Origin: Nonlabens agnitus
GTDB lineage: Bacteria; Bacteroidota; Bacteroidia; Flavobacteriales; Flavobacteriaceae
Reading direction: 5' to 3'
Assembly (NCBI RefSeq): GCF_002994045.1
Contig: NZ_MQUC01000003.1
Location: 720,501 to 784,500, forward strand
Length of the DNA stretch: 64,000 nucleotides
Part shown: piece by piece, positions 24,829 to 33,993 of the stretch
How positions within the stretch are numbered: position 1 is the stretch's first letter
How the letters are laid out: every line of letters begins with the position of its first letter
The notes under the pieces: generated by a model
The model's database searches: none
The model's input: the letters and a program-made list of their open reading frames with translations, nothing else
Told to the model about the DNA's origin: nothing
Translations under genes and position numbers: made by a program

Positions 24829-26031
24829 ATGAAACTCGCAATAGTTACCGCTTATCCACCTAGTAAAGTTACCTTAAATGAATATGCGTATCATTTGGTA
24901 AAGCATTTCCGCCAGCAAGAAGAAGTCACCGAACTCGTATTGCTTACTGACACCACTCCAGAAGCTGCAGATCTTGCTTTTGAAGAAGATGGATGCAAGA
25001 TTACGGTCAAGCAATGCTGGAAATTCAACGGTATATTTAATGTGCTTTCCATCTCCAAGGCCGTTAAAGCTACCCAACCTGATGCTGTTTTATACAATCT
25101 GCAATTCATGAAATTTGGGGATAAAAAGATTCCAGCTGCATTAGGCTTGTTTTCTCCATGGGTAACTAAACTAATGAAAGTAAAAACCATCGTGCTGCTT
25201 CACAACATAATGGAAGCCGTAGACTTGAGCAGTGCAGGTTTTACCGAAAACAAATGGAAGTCCAAATTTTTTAACTTCATAGGCGAAACGCTCACTAGAG
25301 TAGTGCTGCAAGCAGATCAAGTAGCTGTAACGATACAAAAGTATGTGGACATATTGGAAGAGAAATATGCGGCAGACAATTGTATCTTAATACCTCATGG
25401 TACGTTTGAAATCCCAGCAGAACCGGATTATAGTTTGCCAGAAGGCCCTATGAAGATCATGACTTTTGGAAAATTTGGTACCTACAAGAAAGTAGAAGTG
25501 ATGATTGAAGCAGTAGAAAAAGTACGTAAATCTACAGGCCGTGATTTAGAAATTGTGATTGCTGGAACTGATAATCCTAATGTTCCTGGATATCTAGAAA
25601 GCATGAAGAAGAAATACAGCCACGTACCACAATTGACTTTTACCAGTTATGTGGAAGAAGAAGAGGTTCCCGTGATCTTTAGAGAAAGTGCCATGGTGGT
25701 GTTTCCCTATACATCTACCACAGGAAGTTCTGGAGTATTGCACCAGGCAGGAAGTTATGGCAAGGCAGTCGTCATGCCAGATTTAGGTGACCTAAGCACA
25801 CTCATGGAAGATGAAGGCTATATGGCAGAATTGTTTTTACCATCCAATGTGGACTCTCTAGCCCTATCCATCAAGAGATTTGTACTTGATACAGAATATA
25901 GAAATCACGTTGCCAAGGTGAATTATGAAGCAGCCACCGCAATGCCTATGTCGGTCATTACTAAAATGTATATCGATGCTTTTAAAAGTCAACCTGCAAC
26001 AGTAGATGCTGATTTCCCAGTAGCTGCTTAA
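24829..26031 (+). CDS. Glycosyltransferase family 4 (GT-B fold)
   Basis: 400 residues. Two Rossmann-like halves are visible: an N-terminal acceptor domain starting MKLAIVTAYPPSKVTLNEYA, and a C-terminal nucleotide-sugar domain with MKIMTFGKFGTYKKVEVMIEA, LEIVIAGTDNPN, VPVIFRESAMVVFPYTSTTG and SSGVLHQAGSYGKAVVMPD, the usual E/G-rich donor-binding area. It is a cytoplasmic enzyme, probably building the exopolysaccharide repeat or polymer (PelF is a GT4). It shares promoter D with the STAS-like gene. Its stop is 2 bp from the convergent glycoside-hydrolase gene. Confidence 0.85.
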   Translation: MKLAIVTAYPPSKVTLNEYAYHLVKHFRQQEEVTELVLLTDTTPEAADLAFEEDGCKITVKQCWKFNGIFNVLSISKAVKATQPDAVLYNLQFMKFGDKKIPAALGLFSPWVTKLMKVKTIVLLHNIMEAVDLSSAGFTENKWKSKFFNFIGETLTRVVLQADQVAVTIQKYVDILEEKYAADNCILIPHGTFEIPAEPDYSLPEGPMKIMTFGKFGTYKKVEVMIEAVEKVRKSTGRDLEIVIAGTDNPNVPGYLESMKKKYSHVPQLTFTSYVEEEEVPVIFRESAMVVFPYTSTTGSSGVLHQAGSYGKAVVMPDLGDLSTLMEDEGYMAELFLPSNVDSLALSIKRFVLDTEYRNHVAKVNYEAATAMPMSVITKMYIDAFKSQPATVDADFPVAA

Positions 26032-26033
26032 GG

Positions 26034-27545
26034 TTACTTTTTCAAAAAAGCACTGTAGCTCGGCTTCTTCTCACCATCGACATCAATAAGTCCAAAATAT
26101 TTTTGCTTGTTGCGTCGCCAAGGTCGTGAACCCGCAACGCTAGAAGGAACTTCTTGAAAATCATATAAAGTCCAAGAGAGATAGTTGATGCTGTCTCTCT
26201 TTTGCGTTGTAAAAAACTCAGTGTATTTCTCCGCTTGATCTTCTTCGTCCATCCCAAATGGATTCCACAAGCCATGATAGCTGGACCAGCCTATTTCTTG
26301 TAAAACGATAGGTTTTTTGGTTTTTGATTTGAGTTCTTGATGCGTTGCAGACAAATCTTCCAGATCTTGATAATAGTGATAAGAAACCAGATCTACTTGA
26401 TCTTCTAGTTCCACAGCCGCTGCAGCAGTTGACCAGCCTATGGTTACAGGATGTATGGAGTCTAGTTCCTTCAATCTCGTGATCGTCTGTGAGAGCCAGG
26501 CATTCACCTTGCGTTTTTCTCGAGAATCATAATCCAGATCAGGTTCATTTTTAATGTCCCAGGCATACACGGCTGGATGATCTTTCATGTGATCCACGAT
26601 ATTTTTAAGGTAGGCATTAGTCAAAGTCCAGTCTTGGATTCCATAATCACCGTAAAAGTCAAATAAAGTGACCATCACTTCTAAATCGGCTTTATCTGCT
26701 TGATCTAACAAATTTGTAAGCTTTTCCATTTTCTCATTGGAATTTTCACTGATTTTGAAATCCTCATAGCTCAGGAAAATTCGGATGGTATTCAGTTGTA
26801 AGTCTTGAATAATTTTAAAATCGGCGGCGATTTGTGCGGCATCAAAGTTTTCTCCAAAAGTGTCCCAAGGACTGTCTTGTGGGTAATAATTTAATCCAGC
26901 CAGATTTTTGATCTCACTTGAAATTACGGGCTTATTTTCTTTGATAGGATGAGTTTGCAACAATTCAAAATGCCGCACTCTCCAGAAACCGTCTTCCAAC
27001 AGTAGAACGATTCGGTAATCATTATTGAATTCTCGTTGGAGAACAAACTCGTCATTTTTATAGAGTTGCTCTACACCACGCACATTACGATCAGTTAACA
27101 CCGCTAACGTACCGTCGGCACTGTAAAAGTCAAGCGTGAGATGATGACTTAAGGTAGTGGATTCAATACTAATATCTTCGCTTGCATTGTAAGAAATGAG
27201 TTCGCGTACTTTGGCTCTGGCGCTTTTGGTATAATGGTCATAAATTCCAGCATCATCACCGGTGAATAGCGCCTGATTTTTCACATACCAAGCGTCGAGA
27301 TAATCCTGCTCTATTTTTTCCTGATTTGCGGGCTCTAGTGGTCTTCCTGGGTTTTCAATGGATTCCCAAAGCACCTCAGGCACATAATAATTTTCTCGTT
27401 CCAGATCCAGATGCAGCATGGTAGAACGATCTGCGCCCGTATTCAAATAGGCCAACAATTGACTAATACCGAATAGGATTCCAGCAAATAGTACCAGAAA
27501 AGCAGCCACGATCAATATGCGATACAAGGTCTTATTCTTTTTCAA
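26034..27545 (-). CDS. Membrane-anchored glycoside hydrolase, clan GH-A (GH5-like)
   Basis: 503 residues. One N-terminal membrane anchor (ILIVAAFLVLFAGILFGI), then an NTF2/cystatin-like region (~80-215) and a (beta/alpha)8 hydrolase domain (~225-500). The acid/base Glu sits in WDIKNEPD and the nucleophile Glu in VLQEIGWSSY; RIFLSYEDF and SYHYYQD are other barrel-strand markers. It would face the periplasm and trim or release the polymer, as PelA or BcsZ do in their systems. The start overlaps the next upstream gene by 14 bp, so the three minus-strand genes form an operon. Confidence 0.82.
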   Translation of the reverse strand: MKKNKTLYRILIVAAFLVLFAGILFGISQLLAYLNTGADRSTMLHLDLERENYYVPEVLWESIENPGRPLEPANQEKIEQDYLDAWYVKNQALFTGDDAGIYDHYTKSARAKVRELISYNASEDISIESTTLSHHLTLDFYSADGTLAVLTDRNVRGVEQLYKNDEFVLQREFNNDYRIVLLLEDGFWRVRHFELLQTHPIKENKPVISSEIKNLAGLNYYPQDSPWDTFGENFDAAQIAADFKIIQDLQLNTIRIFLSYEDFKISENSNEKMEKLTNLLDQADKADLEVMVTLFDFYGDYGIQDWTLTNAYLKNIVDHMKDHPAVYAWDIKNEPDLDYDSREKRKVNAWLSQTITRLKELDSIHPVTIGWSTAAAAVELEDQVDLVSYHYYQDLEDLSATHQELKSKTKKPIVLQEIGWSSYHGLWNPFGMDEEDQAEKYTEFFTTQKRDSINYLSWTLYDFQEVPSSVAGSRPWRRNKQKYFGLIDVDGEKKPSYSAFLKK

Positions 27546-28770
27546 AGGATCCTATTTTAGAAGTTTTGGTCAAGCCCAGCGTGGCGATGGTCATCTCTGC
27601 ATTCTCATTGATGGCGCTTTCAAAAGTGATGGTCGCCATTCCTTTTTCGGTAAAAAGGATTTGTGTTTCTCCTTGAAAATCAATCGTTACTTGAATACCA
27701 TCGGGAATGATCTGGCCTAAATAGCTTGTGAGCGGTCCCACCACTATAGTGTCATTATTTTGCATTTCCACAGGTATGTCGTCGATAATGGATTTGAAAG
27801 TGACGATGAGGTCTGGACTTTCGGCGATGCCTTGAATTAAGGCCTTAACCGTCCATGTGGTAGGTGTTTGTGGATGTATCGCTTTCGCAAAAGCGTACCC
27901 ATTAATCGTACTCGCCATGGTTTGCCACTGGGAACCGTTAGCATCGCTCATGAAAAATTTGACCAGCGTTCCATCAGTCATCACGTTGCCGTGCTCGTCT
28001 GTGATTTGGGACGTTTTGAAGGTGGAAATCTCGTTGCCGTCTGCATAGGAATGATTTTGATCCAGCGATAGTTGAAAATCTACCGCAACATCTGGAAAAA
28101 CATCGGCAACCAATTCAGTTGAAGAAATCTGGTCCAGCGTGCTGCCTGTACTAATTCTACCAGTAGAAAGTGGCGAAGGAATACGCTGCCACGCAAAACC
28201 TTTTTCCAAGGCAAATGGAGTGGTGTTTATTTTGTTTTTGAACTGGTGTTTTAGGAAAACTTGCGTATCGTCGGGCAGCATATTGTCCAGTGAATCTGTT
28301 GGAATGGCGACTAGCATGGTGTAATCTCTCACGTTTGCCACGATGCTGCGAGGTCCTAAATAGTTTTCCAATGCACACAGATTTTTAGTATCGGGCAATA
28401 ATTGGAATTCGCCTTTCTGAATGATGAGATCCTCTAAAACCAAATCCCATTGAACGACACCAGCGCGTTTGGATATGCTAGGTGGAATTTGGAAAAACCA
28501 TTTATCATCCTTCTTTTCGGGTCTTGAAATAGTGCTGCCGTAGGTTCCAGAAACAATGAGTTTAAAATTCTCTTTTTGCACAGATACTGCACCTAAAACT
28601 GATATTGAAATTCCGCTAGCATGTACTTCTTGATCTTTCGGTTCTTGAATCTGGATTTGCTCATTTTCCTGTGATGGAGAAATCACCGCAGTCATGGTAT
28701 TCCATGATATGCCTATGCCGCTCAAGATAAGCAGCAAAAACAGACCTATATAGACGTGCAGCTTTCTCAT
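27532..28770 (-). CDS. Exported Ig-like (Big/invasin-type) domain protein
   Basis: 412 residues: a signal or anchor helix (VYIGLFLLLILSGIGISW), then two or three beta-sandwich modules. The second half shows the invasin/Big-1-like pattern DEHGNVMTDGTLVKFFMSD and TPTTWTVKAL. It overlaps its upstream neighbour by 4 bp (ATGA) and its downstream neighbour by 14 bp. There is no sorting domain, so it is probably periplasmic, tethered to the inner membrane, possibly as a scaffold for the glycan machinery. The palindrome variant encodes YAFAKA. No exact family was recognised. Confidence 0.6.
   Translation of the reverse strand: MRKLHVYIGLFLLLILSGIGISWNTMTAVISPSQENEQIQIQEPKDQEVHASGISISVLGAVSVQKENFKLIVSGTYGSTISRPEKKDDKWFFQIPPSISKRAGVVQWDLVLEDLIIQKGEFQLLPDTKNLCALENYLGPRSIVANVRDYTMLVAIPTDSLDNMLPDDTQVFLKHQFKNKINTTPFALEKGFAWQRIPSPLSTGRISTGSTLDQISSTELVADVFPDVAVDFQLSLDQNHSYADGNEISTFKTSQITDEHGNVMTDGTLVKFFMSDANGSQWQTMASTINGYAFAKAIHPQTPTTWTVKALIQGIAESPDLIVTFKSIIDDIPVEMQNNDTIVVGPLTSYLGQIIPDGIQVTIDFQGETQILFTEKGMATITFESAINENAEMTIATLGLTKTSKIGSFEKE
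27880..27895. repeat. Dispersed palindrome, copy 8 (one-base variant, in CDS)
   Basis: CGCTTTCGCAAAAGCG, one mismatch from the 16-mer. The reading frame still gives AFAKA on the minus strand. Confidence 0.9.
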
Positions 28771-31700
28771 TCGGGATTTCCTATGTAACTATTAGGTGTA
28801 ATGGAAATATAACCAAACGGCATATTTTTTACTGGAATCAATCGATTTGTAAGGCCAATGTCATTGCGATTAGGAACCACTTTATCTGAGATGCTCTGAT
28901 TAGGCAATCCATTGACAGAAACATTTTGCAGGCTGGTTGACAATAGTCTTGGCAATGCGATTTTAGAAATATCAATTTGAAATTTACGCTTGCGCTGCTG
29001 GCGTACACTTTCATCAATATAAATGGATTCGACCCAAACCAATTCTTGATTCTGATTGTAATAACTGATCAACAACTGCGGGATCGTAGCTGCTTCTATG
29101 CTAGGATTAAATAGAAAACCATTGATAAGGTTTTTATTTTGCTCTACTTGCGATGTGGCCACCGCTTGGTATAAATCGGTAGTGGCTACGTTAGCTACGA
29201 CTTGAACTTCAAAATTAACCGGCGTGTCGCTCAGGTCTATTTTTGTGAATGTTGTGGGATCGTAAGAAGCTGGCTTTTGGGCTTGATCGCCAGCCCAAGC
29301 GATATCTTCAAAATTGACACGATACGGCGTCGTTTCTTTAGGCAGTAATTTATGTTTGATGACATCTTTTGCATTGAACTTTGCTAATGGGTTGTTATCA
29401 ATGTCATACAATGTTCCTGTAACTGAAATATCTGCCGGGACATTGTCCACATTTTGAATCTCGCCTATGATGGCATATTCACCATCAACTACTACCATTT
29501 TTGCCGTCAAGACTTCTACCACAGGTTGTTTGAGCACATCCTCATGATAGGTTTGCTCTGATGTGATCTTACGCTTTCCATGGTTGTAAAACTGTGTGTT
29601 GCTCTGTATAACCAGTTGTTCTGGTGGCACATCTGGATCGATAGGTTTAGGTTTGATGTACCATTTACTTTTGATCTTTTCTAGATCTAAAGTGTCTCGA
29701 GTATCAATAATCTTGAGCGGCGTGACCCAATTGGCTTTTACAAAGCCTGTAGCGGTACTGTCCGTTTTTGCAGTAATATCAATGTCAATCTCATCCAGCT
29801 TGGCATAGGAGCTCAATAGACCATCTGATACCGAAATCTCGAGCATAAACTGAGAGATGGATTTATCTGCTTTAGGATCCAGATACGAATGTGCGCGTTC
29901 AAACTCCTTGAAATCCAGTGCGTCGTAATACGCGAGTACGACGTTCTCTGCACTGATTTGGGTGGAGTTTTTCAAGTAAAAAATATACATGCCTATAGCA
30001 ACACAGACCGTCACGATCACAAACCATATCAAGGAAATCCCGTATAGAAGTTTTGGAATTCTTCTGTACACTGGAGCAAAATGCATGTAGGCTGGCAATT
30101 CTTCCGGGCCACTCTTAAAAGAACGTGTCCACATCGATCTTAGGTGCAATAGCAAGGCCACGATGATGGTTAGAAAAGGAATGGTTCCCCAAAGGATCTT
30201 TTGAAAAAGCGGCACATTGTCTTTAGGCAAAATACTGGGCAGTGGTGCGATTCCTGCTTTTTCCCAAACCATGATTCCGTTTTCCAATAAACTCAGTCGA
30301 TGCCAACCCGTAAAGTAGAGTAGTGGATCGTAGAATTTATCATTGGAAAACACATACTTCAAGTGATACTTTTCTGGTACGGTAAGAAATTGCTGGAGCG
30401 AACCTATACCTTCAATCCCACGGTATTTTGAGTTTTCAAGTCTCTCTACGGCTCGTGAGGTAAGTTCTGGTAAACGTCTCGCACTATGATAATCGCCGTC
30501 TACGGTGGTTGCTTTGGTTTGCGCAGACAGCCATGCCATTTGATCGCCAAATCCCAAGGGCAAATAACGCCACATGTCATGATCGTCTTCATTCAAAAAG
30601 TTGACGATAGGCAGCATGTTGATTTCATCAGGCTGGCTGGGTCGGAACTTTCCAAGGGTAATCGTAAAAATGGCTAGGAATATAAATAAGCTGGCAAGCA
30701 ATCCGCCAGATAATCTGTGGGCAAGGCTGCCCCATTTGTCCTGCAGATACTCTTTATAATCACCTTCTACAAACCGGAAGCAAAATTCGCCAAAAGCTGG
30801 CAAGGCCATGATGGATGCCCATAAAGTAAAACGATCGAGAGTAAGAATATTAAAAGCATTCTCACCCAATATCTTCAAAGGAATAGGCGTGGTACCGCCA
30901 GTTCCAAGTACAGCGAGCAAGGTAAATGAGAAGCCAAAGAACAATAATCGCTTGCTGTAATACCTGTAAAAGAAATAGGGTAATAGGATGAGTAAAAGTC
31001 CCCATGGAATTACAAAAAATACCAGTCCTGAAGAGGTCACCTCAAGAAAATTGTCACGAGACCCATGTGGAATAGGAACCTGTGTAATTGGATTGTTTTT
31101 GGTGTTGATCCAGTACGGCAGGATGCAGCCCACAATCAATACTAAGGAACACACCCCAAAAAGGATAATGCGCTTGAGGTGCTGCCATAACGCTTTCGCG
31201 AAAGCGAAAAAGGTCACCTCTTTATTGCTATTTACCTTTTCCCTTGTAGCATCCATCACCGCCATACCTATTAAAGGAAAAATGAAGAAAGCCATTCCAA
31301 AAATGGGTGTCACATGATGAGAAGTCACCGTAACTGCCAGCAGCGCCAAGGCTTTAAAAAGGTGCTTATAGCGAGCAGTTTTGATCCATAAATAGATCTC
31401 TGGCATGGCGTGCATCAAAATGGAAATCCCTATGATACTAGGCAACTGCCCGAAGATGTGCAGTGTCTCTACAAAAGATGATGAAAACACAGCGAGAAGC
31501 GCCGCATAGCCAGCCACCTTTTTATTGGGAATCAATACCTGAGTAAATCGATACACACCCGTGATAAATAACACTATAGCGATCAAGGCCACTGTAAACA
31601 TCCCAAACTTCAATCCGCCAATTAACGATAGTGCACCTATAGCTTGATGGACCAGCGGTGGATAACCCATAACGGTAAAGCCTGTGTACCAACTGTAGTT

Positions 31701-31859
31701 CCATGGCTCGAACCAACTGGTCGCATAGTGGTTTGCAAAAAATAGGTGAATGAGCGCATCATAAGTCTTCTCTAGGGTAAAGAACATGGATGTGCCATGA
31801 AAAACCAGGCCCACTAGAATGGCTACAATCAGATATTTATTGGTAGTCGATGCTTTCAT
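28767..31859 (-). CDS. Large polytopic membrane protein, GT-C-like, with periplasmic C-terminal region
   Basis: 1030 residues. The first ~580 residues hold roughly a dozen membrane helices with a DALIHLFFANHYA loop after helix 1 (a D-containing first loop as in GT-C glycosyltransferases) and EPWNYSWYTGFTVMGYPP. I associate this layout with the 6-pyruvoyl-tetrahydropterin-synthase-related membrane proteins found in glycan loci. Another helix (~615-640) leads to a ~390-residue soluble part starting with an NTF2-like module (ENVVLAYYDALDFKEFERA). It is first gene of the minus-strand operon with the Ig-like protein and hydrolase. The likely role is glycan polymerisation or modification at the membrane; the assignment is tentative. 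Confidence 0.6.
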   Translation of the reverse strand: MKASTTNKYLIVAILVGLVFHGTSMFFTLEKTYDALIHLFFANHYATSWFEPWNYSWYTGFTVMGYPPLVHQAIGALSLIGGLKFGMFTVALIAIVLFITGVYRFTQVLIPNKKVAGYAALLAVFSSSFVETLHIFGQLPSIIGISILMHAMPEIYLWIKTARYKHLFKALALLAVTVTSHHVTPIFGMAFFIFPLIGMAVMDATREKVNSNKEVTFFAFAKALWQHLKRIILFGVCSLVLIVGCILPYWINTKNNPITQVPIPHGSRDNFLEVTSSGLVFFVIPWGLLLILLPYFFYRYYSKRLLFFGFSFTLLAVLGTGGTTPIPLKILGENAFNILTLDRFTLWASIMALPAFGEFCFRFVEGDYKEYLQDKWGSLAHRLSGGLLASLFIFLAIFTITLGKFRPSQPDEINMLPIVNFLNEDDHDMWRYLPLGFGDQMAWLSAQTKATTVDGDYHSARRLPELTSRAVERLENSKYRGIEGIGSLQQFLTVPEKYHLKYVFSNDKFYDPLLYFTGWHRLSLLENGIMVWEKAGIAPLPSILPKDNVPLFQKILWGTIPFLTIIVALLLHLRSMWTRSFKSGPEELPAYMHFAPVYRRIPKLLYGISLIWFVIVTVCVAIGMYIFYLKNSTQISAENVVLAYYDALDFKEFERAHSYLDPKADKSISQFMLEISVSDGLLSSYAKLDEIDIDITAKTDSTATGFVKANWVTPLKIIDTRDTLDLEKIKSKWYIKPKPIDPDVPPEQLVIQSNTQFYNHGKRKITSEQTYHEDVLKQPVVEVLTAKMVVVDGEYAIIGEIQNVDNVPADISVTGTLYDIDNNPLAKFNAKDVIKHKLLPKETTPYRVNFEDIAWAGDQAQKPASYDPTTFTKIDLSDTPVNFEVQVVANVATTDLYQAVATSQVEQNKNLINGFLFNPSIEAATIPQLLISYYNQNQELVWVESIYIDESVRQQRKRKFQIDISKIALPRLLSTSLQNVSVNGLPNQSISDKVVPNRNDIGLTNRLIPVKNMPFGYISITPNSYIGNPE
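31191..31206. repeat. Dispersed palindrome, copy 9 (in CDS, read as AFAKA)
   Basis: Exact 16-mer in a cytoplasmic loop (FFAFAKALW) of the large membrane protein. Confidence 0.95.
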
Positions 31860-31937
31860 TTTGATTCACTCGTGTGGTATGAGTTTCGTCAATTCGAAGA
31901 TAAAGGTTTTAAAATCTGCTCTAACTATCGATAAGCG

Positions 31938-32007
31938 GTTTCCATCTACACAAATGCTCCATTGACCGAAAACCAACAGCTCACAGCCCTTACCAGCTCT
32001 AAGTTTG
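31938..32007 (+). promoter_or_regulatory. LytTR-type promoter E (GT2-manA)
   Basis: GTTTCCATCTACACA (31938) and CCATTGACCGAAAAC (31959) are 21 bp apart. A perfect -7 box TAAGTTTG at 32000 begins 41 bp after the second start, with no TTG at -33, as expected for an activator-dependent promoter. The leader to the ATG at 32031 is about 23 nt. Confidence 0.65.
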
Positions 32008-32030
32008 TCATGAATTTAATCTCAAATATT

Positions 32031-32843
32031 ATGAAAACTGGAATCATCATACCGTGTTATAACGAAGCGAATAGAATCGACCAACAGGCGTTCGTGGACT
32101 TTGCCATTTCTCATCAAGATTATCATTTGTGCTTTGTCAACGATGGTAGTATTGACAATACTAATGACATTCTTGAAAAGATGCAGTGGAAGTCTCCATA
32201 CAACATCAGCATTGTAGATATCAAGAAAAATGCGGGTAAGGCCGCTGCCGTAAGATCTGGATCTCAATATATGTATGGTATTCCAGAGATCACTTCTATA
32301 GGATTTATCGATGCAGATTTATCAACAGACTTTAGAGATTTTAAGGACCTGGTAAAAACCTTGCATCGAGATGAAAAGCTCATGGTTTTTGGATCCAGAA
32401 ACATGGGAACTGGTGCAGGAATTAAACGTGATCTTATGCGTAATCTCCTCTCAAAATTCATCAAGCAGTTTATAGGAATGATCTTAGGACTTCCTATTAG
32501 AGACACGCAATGCGGTGCAAAGGTTTTCAAAAGAGAGATCGTGCCTTTTGTATATGGTAAAAGCTTTTTGAGCAGATGGTTGTTTGATGTTGAGATTTTC
32601 CTAAGGTTAAAAAAATACCTAGGAAAGGAAAAGGTCATGAAACAGATTGTTGAACAACCATTAATGAGATGGGTTCATGTGGACGACTCAAAATTAGGAA
32701 TGAAAGACGCTTTGAAAATCCCATTCAACCTCACTCAAATCTGGTTGAACTATGCAGTTACTAATACAGGAAACCCTGTGGTTGTGGATCACGATTTTAC
32801 AATAGCAGCACCAACCCTATCTACGCAAAGAACTGCAGCTTAA
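32031..32843 (+). CDS. Glycosyltransferase family 2 (dolichol-phosphate-mannose-synthase-like)
   Basis: 270 residues from MKTGIIIPCYNEANR. The frame opens at a TTG at 31962, but that lies upstream of the predicted -7 box. GT-A signatures: IPCYNEANR, VNDGSIDNT, NAGKAAAVRSG, the DXD-type FIDADLSTD, MVFGSRN, IRDTQCGAKVFKR and RWLFDVEIF. DPM1/DPG-synthase-like enzymes transfer mannose or glucose to a polyprenyl phosphate. The next gene, manA, makes mannose-6-phosphate available, which favours mannose. It is expressed from promoter E. Confidence 0.88.
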   Translation: MKTGIIIPCYNEANRIDQQAFVDFAISHQDYHLCFVNDGSIDNTNDILEKMQWKSPYNISIVDIKKNAGKAAAVRSGSQYMYGIPEITSIGFIDADLSTDFRDFKDLVKTLHRDEKLMVFGSRNMGTGAGIKRDLMRNLLSKFIKQFIGMILGLPIRDTQCGAKVFKREIVPFVYGKSFLSRWLFDVEIFLRLKKYLGKEKVMKQIVEQPLMRWVHVDDSKLGMKDALKIPFNLTQIWLNYAVTNTGNPVVVDHDFTIAAPTLSTQRTAA

Positions 32844-32870
32844 TTCCAATCATCTTAAAATCATATCACC

Positions 32871-33839
32871 ATGAATATTTATCCTATCAAATTTGAGCCA
32901 ATTTTACAAGAAAAAATTTGGGGCGGTTCTAAACTGCGAGATGTACTTCACAAGAATACTGATAAAGATAATGTAGGTGAGAGCTGGGAAATATCTGGCG
33001 TCGAGGGAAATATTTCTGTTGTGAAAAATGGTGACTACAAAGGACGGTCGTTGGTGGAAATGTTGAAAACCTATAACAAAGATTTTGTAGGTTCTAAGAA
33101 TTACGAGCGATTTGGTGATGAGTTCCCTTTACTTATCAAATTCCTGGATGCTAAAGAAAACCTCTCCATACAAGTACATCCAGACGACATTATAGCAAAG
33201 AAAGATCACGGGTCATTTGGTAAAACAGAGATGTGGTACATCATGGATCACGAAGAAGAAGCTGAAATCATCGTGGGAATGAAAGACAAGACAGCCAATA
33301 CCGAAATACTGAGAACCGTTGGTAGAGAGAATGTATATGATGTTTTTGAAAGTAATAGAGTGCGTAAGGGTGACGCCTATTTCATTCCTGCAGGAAAAGT
33401 TCATGCCATAGGTGCCGGAGTAGTAGCTGCAGAAATCCAACAAACATCAGATATCACTTACCGTGTTTATGACTGGGATCGTACCGATAGCAGTGGTTGT
33501 AAAAGAGAATTGCATTTAGATCAGTCTGTGAAATCTACCAAAGAGTTTGAAGAAGAGAGCAAAAAGGACTTTGAGGTAAAAGCAAATGATATTGCTAACG
33601 TCGTTGAGTGTAATTATTTCACTACCAATATCTTTGAAGTGCGTCACCAATTTGATCGTGAGTACTCAAATCTCGATTCTTTTGTAATCTTGATGTGTGT
33701 AGAAGGAAATTCTAAAGTAACCATCAATGGATATACGGAAACAGTTCAAACCGGTGAAACCATTTTATTGCCGGCTACAGCAAATACGACCCATTTCACT
33801 TCAAATGGAGCTAAGTTCATGGAGGTTTATATTGCTTAG
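32871..33839 (+). CDS. manA: Mannose-6-phosphate isomerase, class I
   Basis: 322 residues, the short Bacillus-like ManA type. It interconverts fructose-6-phosphate and mannose-6-phosphate. Zinc ligands are visible in LSIQVHPDD (His), KTEMWYIM (Glu) and PAGKVHAIGAG (His); WGGSKLRDVL and GESWEISG are family markers. The active-site Arg is in YRVYDWDR. It lies 27 bp after the GT2 gene in the same transcript, so it likely feeds GDP-mannose synthesis for the exopolysaccharide. Confidence 0.93.
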   Translation: MNIYPIKFEPILQEKIWGGSKLRDVLHKNTDKDNVGESWEISGVEGNISVVKNGDYKGRSLVEMLKTYNKDFVGSKNYERFGDEFPLLIKFLDAKENLSIQVHPDDIIAKKDHGSFGKTEMWYIMDHEEEAEIIVGMKDKTANTEILRTVGRENVYDVFESNRVRKGDAYFIPAGKVHAIGAGVVAAEIQQTSDITYRVYDWDRTDSSGCKRELHLDQSVKSTKEFEEESKKDFEVKANDIANVVECNYFTTNIFEVRHQFDREYSNLDSFVILMCVEGNSKVTINGYTETVQTGETILLPATANTTHFTSNGAKFMEVYIA

Positions 33840-33851
33840 GTTTTCTTCATG

Positions 33852-33873
33852 AGTATTAAACCAACTTAATACT
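33852..33873. terminator. Weak hairpin between convergent manA and ackA
   Basis: AGTATTAA (33852-33859) pairs with TTAATACT (33866-33873) around a 6-nt loop, with T-rich sequence nearby. The stem is A+T-only, so terminator activity is doubtful. Confidence 0.3.
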
Positions 33874-33993
33874 TCGTTCTCGTTTCAATTTTTTCAATAA
33901 TTTTTCCTGCAATTAGCTACTTATCTTCTAAAATAAATCAGTTCGAATTGGCTCTTGAATCTGTGGACCATGATTAAAATTAATCACTGCCTA

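Noticed and set aside
31866..31890. CACTCGTG and TTTCGTC words upstream of the large membrane protein gene, resembling LytTR half-sites.
   Set aside because: Spacing is 16 bp rather than 21 and no -7 box is at the expected distance, so not added to the regulon.
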